Assembly (NCBI RefSeq): GCF_009830105.1
Contig: NZ_WURB01000005.1
Coordinates: 1-64,000, forward strand
Source: Microvirga makkahensis
GTDB taxonomy: Bacteria > Pseudomonadota > Alphaproteobacteria > Rhizobiales > Beijerinckiaceae
Length of the DNA: 64,000 nt
Direction: 5' to 3'
The notes beneath the pieces were generated by a model that worked only from the letters and a program-made list of their open reading frames with translations, was not told the origin of the DNA and did not search any database. The position numbers and the translations under genes are program-made. Shown piece by piece: positions 25,654-34,601 of the stretch. How positions within the stretch are numbered: position 1 is the stretch's first letter; each line of letters opens with the position of its first letter.

Positions 25654-26520
25654 TTGCCTCATCGCAATCTTCTCGCCGTCGTCGCCTGGATGAGCGGCGC
25701 GCTCCTCGCCTTCTCGGCAACCGCCGTCGCGGTCCGCGCGCTTGCGCCTGCCTTCTCGGTTTTCGAGATGCTGGCGATCCGCAACCTCGCAGGCGTCGCC
25801 ATCCTGCTCGCGCTCGCAGGGATCAAGTCCGGGCTGAGACCGGGATTGAAGCCGCGGCGCTTCTTGCTTCACCTCGCGCGCAACGTTCTGCATTTCGCAG
25901 GCACCGATGGCTGGACGTTCGGCCTCACGCTTCTGCCGCTCGCGACCGTTTTCGCCCTTGAGTTCACGGCACCCGCATGGGTCGCGCTGCTGGCGATCCC
26001 GCTGCTTCAGGAGCAGATGACATGGGGGCGTTTCGTGGCTGTCGTGCTGGGCTTCGCAGGAGTTCTCGTCATTCTTCGTCCAGGCGTGGAAACCTTGCAG
26101 CCGGCGAGCATTCTGATGCTGGGCGTGGCGTTCTCCTTCGCGCTCGTGGCCATCATGACCAAGCGGCTGACCCGTACGGAGAGCACCTTCTCGATCCTCT
26201 TCTTCATGAACCTTCTGCAGCTTCCCATGAACCTCGCCGGAGTGGGGCGCGCCTTCTGGCTCTCCATCGAGCCAGCGCATGTCCTGCCTCTCGCGGGACT
26301 CTGCGCGGGGGGGCTGCTCTCGCATTACTGCCTGACCAATGCCTATCGCCGGGGCGATGCCACCATGGTCGTGCCGCTCGACTTCATGCGCATTCCTCTG
26401 ATCGCCTTCGTCGGCTGGCAGCTCTATGGTGAGCCGCTCGATCCTTATGTGTTTCTCGGCAGCGCCTGCATCGTGATCGGCCTGCTCTACAACCTGAACC
26501 GCGAGGCGAAATCGTCATGA
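25654..26520 (+). CDS. EamA/DMT family permease
   Basis: The product is an inner-membrane metabolite exporter-type protein of about 288 residues with ten predicted helices. The two-fold EamA repeat is visible: the first half ends in LEFTAPAWVALLAIPLL and the second in MRIPLIAFVGWQLYGEPLDP. The start is uncertain. The frame is open from 25384, but the first ~90 residues there are not protein-like. TTG 25654 directly before the first helix is my choice, and ATG 25690 would cut into it. The stop overlaps the next gene's start (ATGA), so translation is probably coupled. The substrate is unknown. Confidence 0.82.
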   Translation: MPHRNLLAVVAWMSGALLAFSATAVAVRALAPAFSVFEMLAIRNLAGVAILLALAGIKSGLRPGLKPRRFLLHLARNVLHFAGTDGWTFGLTLLPLATVFALEFTAPAWVALLAIPLLQEQMTWGRFVAVVLGFAGVLVILRPGVETLQPASILMLGVAFSFALVAIMTKRLTRTESTFSILFFMNLLQLPMNLAGVGRAFWLSIEPAHVLPLAGLCAGGLLSHYCLTNAYRRGDATMVVPLDFMRIPLIAFVGWQLYGEPLDPYVFLGSACIVIGLLYNLNREAKSS

Positions 26521-27608
26521 CTTGGTCGCCGCAGCAGGACGCTGCTTTGAGGGCCGTTGCCGATTGGCTCCGGCGCGGAGATCGTCCCGTATTCCGTCTC
26601 TTCGGCTACGCGGGCACGGGCAAGACGACTCTCGCCCGGCACGTCGCCGAAGGCGTCGATGGTGAGGTAGCTTTCGGCGCCTATACGGGCAAGGCGGCCC
26701 TCGTTCTGCGCAGCAAGGGTTGCGCGGACGCATCCACCATCCATTCCATGATCTACCGCTCGCGCGAGGGTGACGAGAACGGGCCGCAATTCGTTCTCAA
26801 CCGGCAGAGTCAGGCGGCGAAATCCGACCTCATCGTGATCGACGAATGCTCCATGGTCGACGAGGAGCTGGGGCGCGATCTCCTGTCGTTCGGCAAGCCG
26901 GTCCTCGTGCTCGGCGATCCGGCGCAATTGCCGCCCGTCAAGGGGGGAGGGTTCTTCACGGAGGCCGAACCGGACGTGATGCTGACCGAAGTGCATCGGC
27001 AGGCGAAGGACAACCCGATCGTTCATCTGTCCATGAAGGTGCGGGAGGGCGGACGGCTCGAGCCGGGTACCTATGGCGAGAGCCGGATCCTCCGCCGCCG
27101 CGACATTGACGCCGTCGCCGTCATGGCTGCCGATCAGGTGCTGGTGGGACTCAACAAAACGCGCCGCCTCTACAATACGCGTCTGCGCGAGCTGAACGGC
27201 TACCGCGATCCGATGCCGGCCGCGGGCGAGAAGCTCGTGTGCCTGCGCAACGACAAGACGAAGGGGCTTCTCAATGGCGGCACCTGGAGCATTCAGGCGC
27301 TGCGCGGCATCCGCAACGACTTCATTCGCATGGATGTCGTGTCCGACGACGATGTGCGTCGCAGATCCGTGGAGGTCGCGGTTCACAAGGCCTTCTTCGA
27401 GGGCACGGAGGAGGAAGTGCCCTTCGCCCTGCGCCGCGAGTCCGATGAGTTCACCTACGGCTATGCGCTCACCGTTCACAAGGCCCAGGGCTCGCAATGG
27501 GACGACCTGGTGCTCTTCGACGAATCCTATGCCTTCCGGGAGCATCGCAGCCGCTGGCTCTACACGGGGCTGACCCGCGCGGCCGACAAAGTGACCGTGG
27601 TGATGTGA
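26517..27608 (+). CDS. RecD-like superfamily 1 ATP-dependent DNA helicase
   Basis: This 363-residue protein is a compact helicase. It has Walker A GYAGTGKTT (30-38), Walker B with VIDECSMVD (about 104-112), motif III GDPAQLPPV, and a C-terminal UvrD_C_2 segment with ALTVHKAQGSQWDD and YTGLTRA. The domain set matches the short RecD/TraA-like 'ATP-dependent RecD-like DNA helicase' proteins found alone in alphaproteobacteria, without RecB or RecC. It overlaps the EamA stop codon by 4 bp. A DNA-repair or recombination role is inferred from the family. Why it is coupled to a permease is not evident. Confidence 0.9.
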   Translation: MTWSPQQDAALRAVADWLRRGDRPVFRLFGYAGTGKTTLARHVAEGVDGEVAFGAYTGKAALVLRSKGCADASTIHSMIYRSREGDENGPQFVLNRQSQAAKSDLIVIDECSMVDEELGRDLLSFGKPVLVLGDPAQLPPVKGGGFFTEAEPDVMLTEVHRQAKDNPIVHLSMKVREGGRLEPGTYGESRILRRRDIDAVAVMAADQVLVGLNKTRRLYNTRLRELNGYRDPMPAAGEKLVCLRNDKTKGLLNGGTWSIQALRGIRNDFIRMDVVSDDDVRRRSVEVAVHKAFFEGTEEEVPFALRRESDEFTYGYALTVHKAQGSQWDDLVLFDESYAFREHRSRWLYTGLTRAADKVTVVM

Positions 27609-27695
27609 CCGGCGGGCCGGCCGGACCCGGATAAGGGAACCGAGGCCAAGCTGAGCGCTTATCCATCAAGCTGAACCGTCGACGAGGCTTGCGCG

Positions 27696-27869
27696 ATGCT
27701 GAAATGGGCTCTGATCTTTCTCGTGGTGTCACTGATCGCGGGCGCTTTGGGTTTCACCGGCGTCGCCTCGGGCGCCAAGACGATCGCGAAGATCCTGTTC
27801 GCCCTCTTCCTGCTCGTCTTCGTCATTCTCGTGCTGCTGGCGTGGGGTGCGGGCGAGCTCATCTTTTAG
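27696..27869 (+). CDS. DUF1328 small membrane protein
   Basis: The 57-residue protein, [19 protein letters not shown]..., has two membrane helices (about 3-22 and 31-50) with the short [14 protein letters not shown] linker. This is the complete DUF1328/YtjA family pattern and the usual length. It is highly hydrophobic, with no catalytic residues. Its function is unknown; many family members respond to envelope or osmotic stress. GACGAGG precedes the start. It stands alone between the helicase and an orphan TRAP receptor. Confidence 0.9.
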   Translation: MLKWALIFLVVSLIAGALGFTGVASGAKTIAKILFALFLLVFVILVLLAWGAGELIF

Positions 27870-28051
27870 TCTGAGGCTTCCGCTTCACGTCAGCGCGGTA
27901 TGCGGCCAGTGCATACGGCCCCTGCTTCCAGGGCAGTGCTTTTTTCGGCCCGGATCCTTATGACGGTGTCTCCTTTTTTCGTTTCGGAGCGCCGAGTTGA
28001 AACTTTATGTCTCTTCGGCGCGTTGAAATCTTCATTCGTGAAAGAGACGCC

Positions 28052-29140
28052 ATGAAACGCCGCGCATTCCTCAAGGCCGCCACCATCGGTGCTGCAGCGG
28101 GAGCCATCGCCAAACCGGCTATCGCCCAATCGGCTCCCGAGATCCGTTGGCGCATGACCTCCGCCTTCCCGAAATCCCTCGATACCCTCTTCGGAGGTGG
28201 TGAGACCTTCGCGAAGTTCGTGTCCGAAGCCACCGACGGCAAGTTCCAGATCCAGCCCTTCGCGCCGGGCGAGATCGTCGGCGCACCGCAGGCCGCCGAT
28301 GCGATCGCGGGCGGCACGGTCGAGATGGGACACACCTGCTCCTACTACTATGTCGGCAAGGATCCGACCTTCGCCATCGGCACGAATCTGCCCTTCGGCC
28401 TGAACTCCCGCCAGACCAATGCCTGGCTCTATCACGGCGGCGGCAACGACCTCCTGAACGAGTTCTACGCCAAGCACAATCTCTATGCTCTGCCCGCCGG
28501 CAACACCGGCGCCCAGATGGGCGGCTGGTTCCGCAAGGAGATCAAGACCGTTCAGGACCTGCAGGGCCTCAAGATGCGCATCGCTGGCCTCGCCGGTCAG
28601 ATCATGGCGAAGCTCGGCGTTGTTCCGCAGCAGATCGCGGGCGGCGACCTCTATCCGTCGCTGGAGCGCGGCACCATCGACGCCGCCGAGTGGGTGGCAC
28701 CTTACGACGACGACAAGCTCGGCCTCAACAAGGTCGCACCGTTCTACTACTACCCGGGCTTCTGGGAGGGTGGTCCGGCGATCCACATGTTCATCAACCT
28801 GAAGAAGTGGAACGAGCTGCCGAAATCCTATCAGGCCGCCATGCAGGCCGCGGCGGGCTACGTGAACGTGGATACGCAGGCCAAGTACGACGCCAAGAAC
28901 CCGGCGGGTCTGCGCAACCTGATCAGCAACGGCGCGCAGCTGCGTCCCTTCTCGCAGGAGATCATGGAAGCCGCCTACAAGGCCGCGAACGAGATCTATG
29001 ACGAGATTTCGGCCAAGAACCCCGACTTCAAGAAGATCTACGACAGCTACAAGGCCTTCCGGGGCGAGGAGTACCTCTGGTTCCAGGTGGCCGAATACGC
29101 CTACGACACATTCATGATCCGCGCCCGCGCGCGGGGCTGA
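28052..29140 (+). CDS. Orphan Tat-exported TRAP substrate-binding protein (DctP/TakP type)
   Basis: The 362-residue receptor has a twin-arginine signal (KRRAFLKAA, cleavage near AIAQ at about residue 26). The family core includes YPAGNT-like ALPAGNTGAQMGGWFRKE, the LQGLKMRIAGLAGQI segment with the ligand-binding Arg, and ERGTIDAAEWVAPYDD. The last matches TakP-like receptors that bind 2-oxo acids as dimers with a metal. ATG 28052 is chosen because the Tat motif follows it at once. No dctQ or dctM gene is near, so the membrane partner must be elsewhere, or the receptor serves another system. A terminator follows directly. Confidence 0.92.
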   Translation: MKRRAFLKAATIGAAAGAIAKPAIAQSAPEIRWRMTSAFPKSLDTLFGGGETFAKFVSEATDGKFQIQPFAPGEIVGAPQAADAIAGGTVEMGHTCSYYYVGKDPTFAIGTNLPFGLNSRQTNAWLYHGGGNDLLNEFYAKHNLYALPAGNTGAQMGGWFRKEIKTVQDLQGLKMRIAGLAGQIMAKLGVVPQQIAGGDLYPSLERGTIDAAEWVAPYDDDKLGLNKVAPFYYYPGFWEGGPAIHMFINLKKWNELPKSYQAAMQAAAGYVNVDTQAKYDAKNPAGLRNLISNGAQLRPFSQEIMEAAYKAANEIYDEISAKNPDFKKIYDSYKAFRGEEYLWFQVAEYAYDTFMIRARARG

Positions 29141-29159
29141 TCGCATCTCATGGATCGAG

Positions 29160-29187
29160 AAGGGCGGGCCGCTTGTGCCCGCCCTTT
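29160..29187 (+). terminator. Intrinsic terminator after the orphan TRAP receptor
   Basis: The stem aagggcgggc/gcccgccctt, with a 7-nt loop (29170-29176), is followed by a short T-rich stretch. It lies 20 bp after the stop and also faces the convergent transglycosylase gene. Confidence 0.8.
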
Positions 29188-29201
29188 CTGTTGCGTGAGG
29201 C

Positions 29202-30035
29202 TCACTGGCTCTGGAAGGCCGACGTGTCTCTTCCTGCGAGCTTGGTGGCGTAATAGGCGATGGTCTGCGCATAGACCTGAGACTTGTTCCAGGCGCGGAT
29301 GGCTTCGAAATTCTGTGTGCCCGGCACCCAATCACCGCCTCTCACCCAGCCATGCCCCTTCAGATAATTCGCCGTCGAGGCCAGTACGTCGGCAGGGCTG
29401 TGCAGCAGATCGGCGCGGCGATCGCCGTCAAAATCGACGGCATATTTCATGTAGCTCGAAGGCATGAACTGAGTCTGTCCCAATTCGCCGGCCCATGCGC
29501 CCCGCATCTCTCCGGGCGACAGGTCTCCCCGGTCGACGATGCGCAGGGCATCGAAGAGATGCGCCTGGAAGAACTCCGAACGGCGGCAATCATAGGCCAG
29601 CGTCGCGACGGAACGGATGACAGGGAGCTTGCCCTTCACCGCGCCGAAATCGGTCTCCAGGCCCCAGATCGCCACGAGCACGGGCGCCGGCACTCCGTAT
29701 CGCTGCTCGATCCGCGCGAGGGTGGCCGCATGCCTCTTCAGCATGTTCGCTCCGCCCTTGAGGCGGGCAGACGACACCATGCGTCCGGCAAATTGTGCGA
29801 AACTCTGCTTGAACACGCCCTGGCCACGATCACGCTTGATGACGTTCTGATCGAATGTCACACCCGACAATCCGCGCCTGACCGCTTCCGGCGATATGCC
29901 CTGGGCGATGGCCTCCTGCGCAATGTCGTCGAGCCATTTCTCGAACCCGGCGGGATCCCGGCAGGTCGCGGCCGAAGCCTGTCCCGCCGCAGCAAGAAGG
30001 ATTGCAAAGACCGAGGCGCGCAACGAAGCCTGCAT
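29202..30035 (-). CDS. Lytic murein transglycosylase, MltB family
   Basis: The 277-residue periplasmic enzyme cleaves the glycan strand to give 1,6-anhydro-muropeptides. A signal peptide (1-22, ending ASA) precedes the SLT_2/MltB domain. The catalytic Glu is in WGLETDFGA (near residue 126). AGELGQTQFMPSSYMKYAVDFDGD and DVLASTANYLKGHGW are typical downstream motifs. There is no lipobox and no C-terminal peptidoglycan-binding domain, so it is the soluble short form. Start ATG 30035 lies behind GGGAGAG. It is convergent with the TRAP receptor gene. Confidence 0.93.
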   Translation of the reverse strand: MQASLRASVFAILLAAAGQASAATCRDPAGFEKWLDDIAQEAIAQGISPEAVRRGLSGVTFDQNVIKRDRGQGVFKQSFAQFAGRMVSSARLKGGANMLKRHAATLARIEQRYGVPAPVLVAIWGLETDFGAVKGKLPVIRSVATLAYDCRRSEFFQAHLFDALRIVDRGDLSPGEMRGAWAGELGQTQFMPSSYMKYAVDFDGDRRADLLHSPADVLASTANYLKGHGWVRGGDWVPGTQNFEAIRAWNKSQVYAQTIAYYATKLAGRDTSAFQSQ

Positions 30036-30173
30036 GTGCTCTCTCCCAAAATCGTTCGGTTCTTGAGCGAGGTAGGGTCATTGCCGGGCAACTCAAGGCC
30101 AAGGCAGGAAAGGCAACCGGCACAGTTCTCAGGCGTTGCTACCAACAGATCGCAGTTTGAGGATCATCACCAC

Positions 30174-30812
30174 ATGGGCAAGAGCTTTGCACGGCTGTCT
30201 TGCATCACAGGCCTGGCGGTTGCGCTCTGCGGAGCGCCGGTGGCCCATGCGGCCAAAGCGCAGTCGCAGGCTTCCTTCGGCCCCGCGGGCGGCGTTCAGG
30301 TGCAGTTCGACGCCGGGTCGCGCCGCACCCTCGTGGCCGGTCGCGCCGGTTCCGGGCAGTGCTTCTCGTTCACGCTGCCGCAGGAGTGGCGCTCCACCAC
30401 TGGCAGTCTGGAGACGCGCCTGAAATCGGCATCTTCCGATGCGGAACTCGTGGTGAGCCTTCGCCCTTCGCATGAGCTCCACGGCTTGCCTCAGCCCGAT
30501 CTGGCGAGCCGGGATGCGGCCTTGCTGCAGCGGGATTATGAGAACCTTCTCGGCCGTCCCGCGCAATCGGTTTCCCTTGCCTCCCTGGCCCCGGGAGCGG
30601 TCCGTTGGTCGGCGACCTGGGTCGATGGCCATCTCCCGGGCGGTCCGATGACGGTTGAGGCTTTCATCCTTCCCCTCTCAGATGACTGGGTGCTCGAACT
30701 CTCCCTCTCCAACATAGAGGCGAAGGAGGAATACGACGGCCTGATCCGAGGCCTGCTGACGGATCTGAGCTTGCGGGAGGGAGCGAGCTGTATAGGCCGC
30801 GTGTCCTTCTGA
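30174..30812 (+). CDS. Secreted hypothetical protein, 212 aa
   Basis: ATG 30174 begins MGKSFARLSCITGLAVALCG, a signal peptide likely cut after AHA (about residue 26). The mature domain has a strand-rich pattern: QCFSFTLPQEWRS, ELVVSLRPSHELHG, a helix with LLQRDYENLLG, then MTVEAFILPLSDDWVLELSLS. Two Cys (near QCFSF and SCIGR) may form a disulfide. I do not recognise a family. It is divergent from the transglycosylase and upstream of the second HWE kinase, without an obvious link to either. Confidence 0.72.
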   Translation: MGKSFARLSCITGLAVALCGAPVAHAAKAQSQASFGPAGGVQVQFDAGSRRTLVAGRAGSGQCFSFTLPQEWRSTTGSLETRLKSASSDAELVVSLRPSHELHGLPQPDLASRDAALLQRDYENLLGRPAQSVSLASLAPGAVRWSATWVDGHLPGGPMTVEAFILPLSDDWVLELSLSNIEAKEEYDGLIRGLLTDLSLREGASCIGRVSF

Positions 30813-30962
30813 GAAGCCCTTTCAACGGGGGAACACGGCCTTCGTAAAGTTGCGGAGGCTTCGGAGAACCTTTCCAGGACACCGCCCTGGCATGCATTTC
30901 TTCCCGCAGCCCTTTGCTCTATGTAGAAGCCGTTCTTCCCTCTCACGCGCAAAGCTCATTTC

Positions 30963-32297
30963 TTGCTCACCCGGTACACCAAGCTCGTCCCAGCCAATTC
31001 GCCTCTCGCGATGGGGATCGCGGCTGGCTGCGTCGTCGTCGCCGGGCTCGTGCGAGTTGTCCTGACGCCGGTCATCGGATCCACGACTCCTTTCATCACG
31101 ATGTTCCCGGCGGTTCTGCTTGCGGCGGTCATCGGAGGATTTTGGCCTGGCCTGCTGGCCACCGGGTTGAGCATTCTGGCGACCTGGTATTTCTTTTTCA
31201 CGCCGAATTGGGGATTCGGAGCGCTTTCCGCGTCGGACGTGACCAGCATCGTCCTGTTCATGGTGGGTGCCCTGCTCATGGCTCTCGTCGCGACATCCAT
31301 GAGGCGCGCGGTCGAGCGCCTCGAGGAGGCCCAGGAGAAGCTCCTCGCGGCCCTGGATGCCTCCAGCACCGGCACATGGCGCTGGGATATTCAGAGGAAC
31401 ATCGTCGAATGGGATCCGGCGATGGTCAACGTCTTCGGTCTCGGTGTCCAGAAGATGCCCCGGAACGTAGAGGAGTTCTCCGCGCTCATTCATCCCGACG
31501 ATCGTGACTGCGCAAGGAGCGTGATCGAAGACGCCCTCAGGACCGGGAGAACGGTCGAGTACGAGTTCCGGGCCCTGCTCCCTGGCGGCGAGGAGCGGTG
31601 GATCTACGATCGCAGCCGCATCATCTACGATGCCGAAAAAAGGCCGCACTACATGATCGGTGCTTGCCTGGACATCACGGGCCGCAAGAGGTCCGAGGAG
31701 CGTCAGGCGCTTCTGATTCACGAACTCAACCACCGGGTCAAGAACACCCTGGCGACGGTCCAGTCCCTTGCCATTCAAACGATACGCAGCAGCCCGAATC
31801 CGGAGGCATTCCAATCCAACTTCATGGCGCGGCTGATGGCGCTTTCAGCCACGCACGATCTGCTGACGCAGACCTACTGGGAAAGCACGTCCCTGCACGA
31901 TGTGCTCGAAGCCGAATTGCGGCCCCATGGCGGCATCGATCAGCAGCGCATCAGAGCCCGGGGTGAGTCCGTGAGGCTCAAGCCCCAGCAGGCCTTGAGC
32001 CTCGGCATGGCCTGCCACGAACTGGCGACCAACGCCATCAAGTATGGTGCGCTCTCCGCGTCTCTGGGGCATCTTTCGATCGACTGGACCGTCGACACGC
32101 TCGGCAATGGTTCGCGCGAACTTCTCATCCACTGGCGCGAGCAGGGCGGTCCCCCGGTCGCGAAGCCCAAGCGCCGGGGGTTCGGAACGCGCCTCATCGA
32201 CCGCAGCATCGCGCACGAGCTCGGCGGTGCCGTCGAAATGAATTATGCTTCGGCCGGTTTGGAATGCCTGATCAGGATACCCTTGGGAGATCCTTGA
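30963..32297 (+). CDS. Membrane-bound HWE histidine kinase with DUF4118 and PAS domains
   Basis: The 444-residue kinase begins with a DUF4118-like membrane domain of three to four helices (about 14-110), as in KdpD. A PAS domain follows (about 122-243, with GTWRWDIQRNIVEWDP and a C-cap ACLDITGRKRSEE). The H-box ELNHRVKNTLATVQS gives His257 as phospho-acceptor; N-box HELATNAIKYGAL (352-364) and RRGFGTRLIDRS follow. The start is TTG 30963; ATG 31011 inside the first helix is an alternative. No receiver gene is adjacent. It is a paralogue of the kinase at 16975-19155, and the H-boxes are identical. Confidence 0.93.
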   Translation: MLTRYTKLVPANSPLAMGIAAGCVVVAGLVRVVLTPVIGSTTPFITMFPAVLLAAVIGGFWPGLLATGLSILATWYFFFTPNWGFGALSASDVTSIVLFMVGALLMALVATSMRRAVERLEEAQEKLLAALDASSTGTWRWDIQRNIVEWDPAMVNVFGLGVQKMPRNVEEFSALIHPDDRDCARSVIEDALRTGRTVEYEFRALLPGGEERWIYDRSRIIYDAEKRPHYMIGACLDITGRKRSEERQALLIHELNHRVKNTLATVQSLAIQTIRSSPNPEAFQSNFMARLMALSATHDLLTQTYWESTSLHDVLEAELRPHGGIDQQRIRARGESVRLKPQQALSLGMACHELATNAIKYGALSASLGHLSIDWTVDTLGNGSRELLIHWREQGGPPVAKPKRRGFGTRLIDRSIAHELGGAVEMNYASAGLECLIRIPLGDP

Positions 32298-32308
32298 GGA
32301 GACGGATC

Positions 32309-32500
32309 ATGGACGTGATCATCCATCACAATCCCCGATGCGGCACCTCGCGCAATACCCCGGGCCTGATCCGCAACGCCGGCATCGAGCGGCACATCGT
32401 CGAGTACCTGAAGATCTCGCAGACGCGTCTTCTCCTGCGTCAGCTCATCGCGAGCATGGGAGCGGCCGACGCGTCCGGGCGCCGCGCCGGCACCGCTTAA
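32309..32500 (+). pseudogene. arsC: Truncated glutaredoxin-type arsenate reductase
   Basis: The frame MDVIIHHNPRCGTSRN (catalytic Cys11) then LIRNAGIERHIVEYLKI is the N-terminal third of ArsC of the glutaredoxin-coupled class, normally about 140 residues. After IASMGAADA the similarity fades and a stop follows at residue 64, in the region where intact proteins carry a conserved LLRxKGT segment. The Arg-rich second half needed for arsenate binding is absent. It may still be translated (GAGGAGAC precedes the start) but should not reduce arsenate. The tight 12-bp spacing after the kinase is probably fortuitous. Confidence 0.78.
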
Positions 32501-32562
32501 GGAACAAGCATCCTCTCCTCCGGTTCAAGGCCATGACGGTCCGTCATCGAGGAGAGAACGGC

Positions 32563-33342
32563 ATGGAGCTTCAGGGTAAGGTTGCGCTCATAACAGGCGC
32601 AGGGTCCGGCATCGGCAAGGCGGCGGCCCTTCGCTTTGCACGCGAGGGCGCGATGGTGGGTGTGCTGAGCCACACCGAAGAGGAGATCCGCAAGACGTCG
32701 GAGGAGATTGGGCGCTCCGGCGGCAAGGCCATTCCGCTCGTGGCGGATGTGGCGGATGACGGCCAGATGAGAAAGGCGATCGGGGATCTGGTGGAGGCTT
32801 ATGGCCGCCTCGATATCGTCCTCGCCAACGCAGGCATCAACGGTGTGTGGGCGCCTATCGACGAATTGCAGCCGGAGGAATGGGACCGCACCATCAATAC
32901 GAATCTGCGCGGAACCTATCTGACCCTTCATCATGCCGTGCCACACCTGAAGCAGGCGGGCGGCTCGATCATCATCACGGCCTCCATCAACGGCTCGCGT
33001 ACCTTCACGAGCGCCGGAGCGACCGCCTATTCCGTCACCAAGGCAGGACAGGTGGCCATGGCACAGATGCTGGCGGTCGAACTCGCCAAGCACAGGATCC
33101 GCGTGAACGCGGTCTGCCCGGGCAGGATCGATACCGAGATCCAGAAGAACACGCAGAAACGGAACACCGAGGAGGCGAAGGTGCCCGCGGAATATCCCCA
33201 AGGTCCCATTCCGCTCACGGGAAGCGAGGCGGGGACGAGCGAGGACGTGGCCGAACTCGTGCTCTTCCTCGCCTCCGACCGTTCCCGGCACATCACCGGC
33301 ACTCCGGTCTGGATCGACGGCGGGCAGTCGCTCCTGGTGTGA
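32563..33342 (+). CDS. SDR family oxidoreductase
   Basis: The 259-residue enzyme is a classical SDR. The cofactor motif is TGAGSGIG (about 11-18), the NAG strand is VLANAGING, catalytic Ser is in ITASINGS, and YSVTKAGQ gives the Tyr/Lys pair. The tail ITGTPVWIDGGQSLLV is the usual C-terminal signature. ATG 32563 follows GGAGAGAA. SDRs of this type reduce or oxidise alcohols or 3-oxoacyl groups; the substrate cannot be read from sequence. It lies 63 bp after the truncated arsC and is convergent with the MFS permease gene. Confidence 0.92.
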   Translation: MELQGKVALITGAGSGIGKAAALRFAREGAMVGVLSHTEEEIRKTSEEIGRSGGKAIPLVADVADDGQMRKAIGDLVEAYGRLDIVLANAGINGVWAPIDELQPEEWDRTINTNLRGTYLTLHHAVPHLKQAGGSIIITASINGSRTFTSAGATAYSVTKAGQVAMAQMLAVELAKHRIRVNAVCPGRIDTEIQKNTQKRNTEEAKVPAEYPQGPIPLTGSEAGTSEDVAELVLFLASDRSRHITGTPVWIDGGQSLLV

Positions 33343-33350
33343 CGGGCCCT

Positions 33351-34601
33351 TTAGCGAGCAACCTCGTGGGCCGGGGCGAGCACGGTGCCCACGGGGACGG
33401 TCGGCTCGGGAACGAAGCTCTCCTTGTCCGCATCGAAGGCCACTGGGCGCTGGATGCTGCGATAGGCGCCCCACAGGGCCATCAGGGCTTGGGCCAGAAT
33501 GATGACGTAGGGAAGCCCGACCCGCCCGAACTCGGACATCGCCATGCCCGAGATCACTGGCCCCGATGCGGCTCCCAGTCCCTGGAGGATGAGAAGGCCG
33601 CCTGAGGCCGAGACGAACTCGCCCGGCTTGACCATGTCGTTCACGTGCGCGGTGACGATGCTGTAGGTCGGAATGACGCTGCCCCCGAAGATTGCCCCGT
33701 AAACGAACAGCAGCCAAGGGGCCGCGTCCGAAGGTACGAAATGGACGAGGGCCGCCAGAATGGTGGCCGCCATGGCGGATGCGCCGATGATCACGTAGCG
33801 TCGATCCATGCGGTCGGAGAACCAGCCGAGCGGCCAGGTGGTCAGGAAGCCGCCCAGAGTGCCGCAGGCCATGAAGACGGCGATCTCGGTGGTGCTCAAC
33901 CCGCGTTGCTGAGCCCAGACGGGTCCGAGCGCGAAGAACGAGCTCGTCGTGACGCCGCAGAGAATGGCGGCGACCACGCCGAAGGGAGACTGGCGGTAGA
34001 GGCGCTTCAGGTTGATCGAGACCTCCCCGACGGCGTGGGCCGGCGCGCTGGCGCGTGAAAGAGCCGTCGGCACGAGCGCGAGAGAGATGAGAATGGCGGC
34101 GAAGCAGAACAACCTGAAACCCGCCGGGTCGCCCGTCGGCAGGAGCATCTGGCCGCCGATTCCGGCGATCAGTCCGGTCATGCCGTAGAAGCCCAGGATC
34201 TGCCCGCGGTTCTGGGGCGTCGCGGATGCGTTGAGCCAACTTTCCACCACGATGAACAATCCGGCAAAGCAGAAGCCGGTGACCGCTCTTGCAGCAATCC
34301 AGACCATGGGGGTGATCACCAGAAGGTGAAGCAGCGCGACAGACGACCCGATAGCCGCAAGCGCCGCGAAGGTTCGGGCATGGCCCACTTGCTGGATCAC
34401 CCGGCCCGCCCACAGCGAGCCGATGACGATTCCGACCCAGAATGCAGCGCCGACGGCGCCGATCTGGGTCGGCGAAAATTGCTCGAGGCTTCCGCGTACG
34501 CTCAGCAGGGTGCCCTGCAGAGTGTTCCCCATCTGCATGAGGGCGTAGCCGAGAAGAAGCGCGAGCAGGGTAGGCAGCACAGAGCGCAGGGAGGAGGACA
34601 T
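33351..34601 (-). CDS. MFS permease, YcaD/UhpC-like
   Basis: The 416-residue inner-membrane transporter has 12 predicted helices. The helix 2-3 loop carries GSLWAGRVIQQVGHAR, close to the MFS motif A pattern. ARAVTGFCFAGLFIVVESWLNA (about 107-128) is characteristic of the YcaD-like branch, whose substrates are unknown. The second half repeats the loop as GFLTTWPLGWFSDRMDRR. It is convergent with the SDR and divergent from the decayed ars operon. The C-terminal 25 residues are cytoplasmic and Pro-rich. Confidence 0.92.
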   Translation of the reverse strand: MSSSLRSVLPTLLALLLGYALMQMGNTLQGTLLSVRGSLEQFSPTQIGAVGAAFWVGIVIGSLWAGRVIQQVGHARTFAALAAIGSSVALLHLLVITPMVWIAARAVTGFCFAGLFIVVESWLNASATPQNRGQILGFYGMTGLIAGIGGQMLLPTGDPAGFRLFCFAAILISLALVPTALSRASAPAHAVGEVSINLKRLYRQSPFGVVAAILCGVTTSSFFALGPVWAQQRGLSTTEIAVFMACGTLGGFLTTWPLGWFSDRMDRRYVIIGASAMAATILAALVHFVPSDAAPWLLFVYGAIFGGSVIPTYSIVTAHVNDMVKPGEFVSASGGLLILQGLGAASGPVISGMAMSEFGRVGLPYVIILAQALMALWGAYRSIQRPVAFDADKESFVPEPTVPVGTVLAPAHEVAR

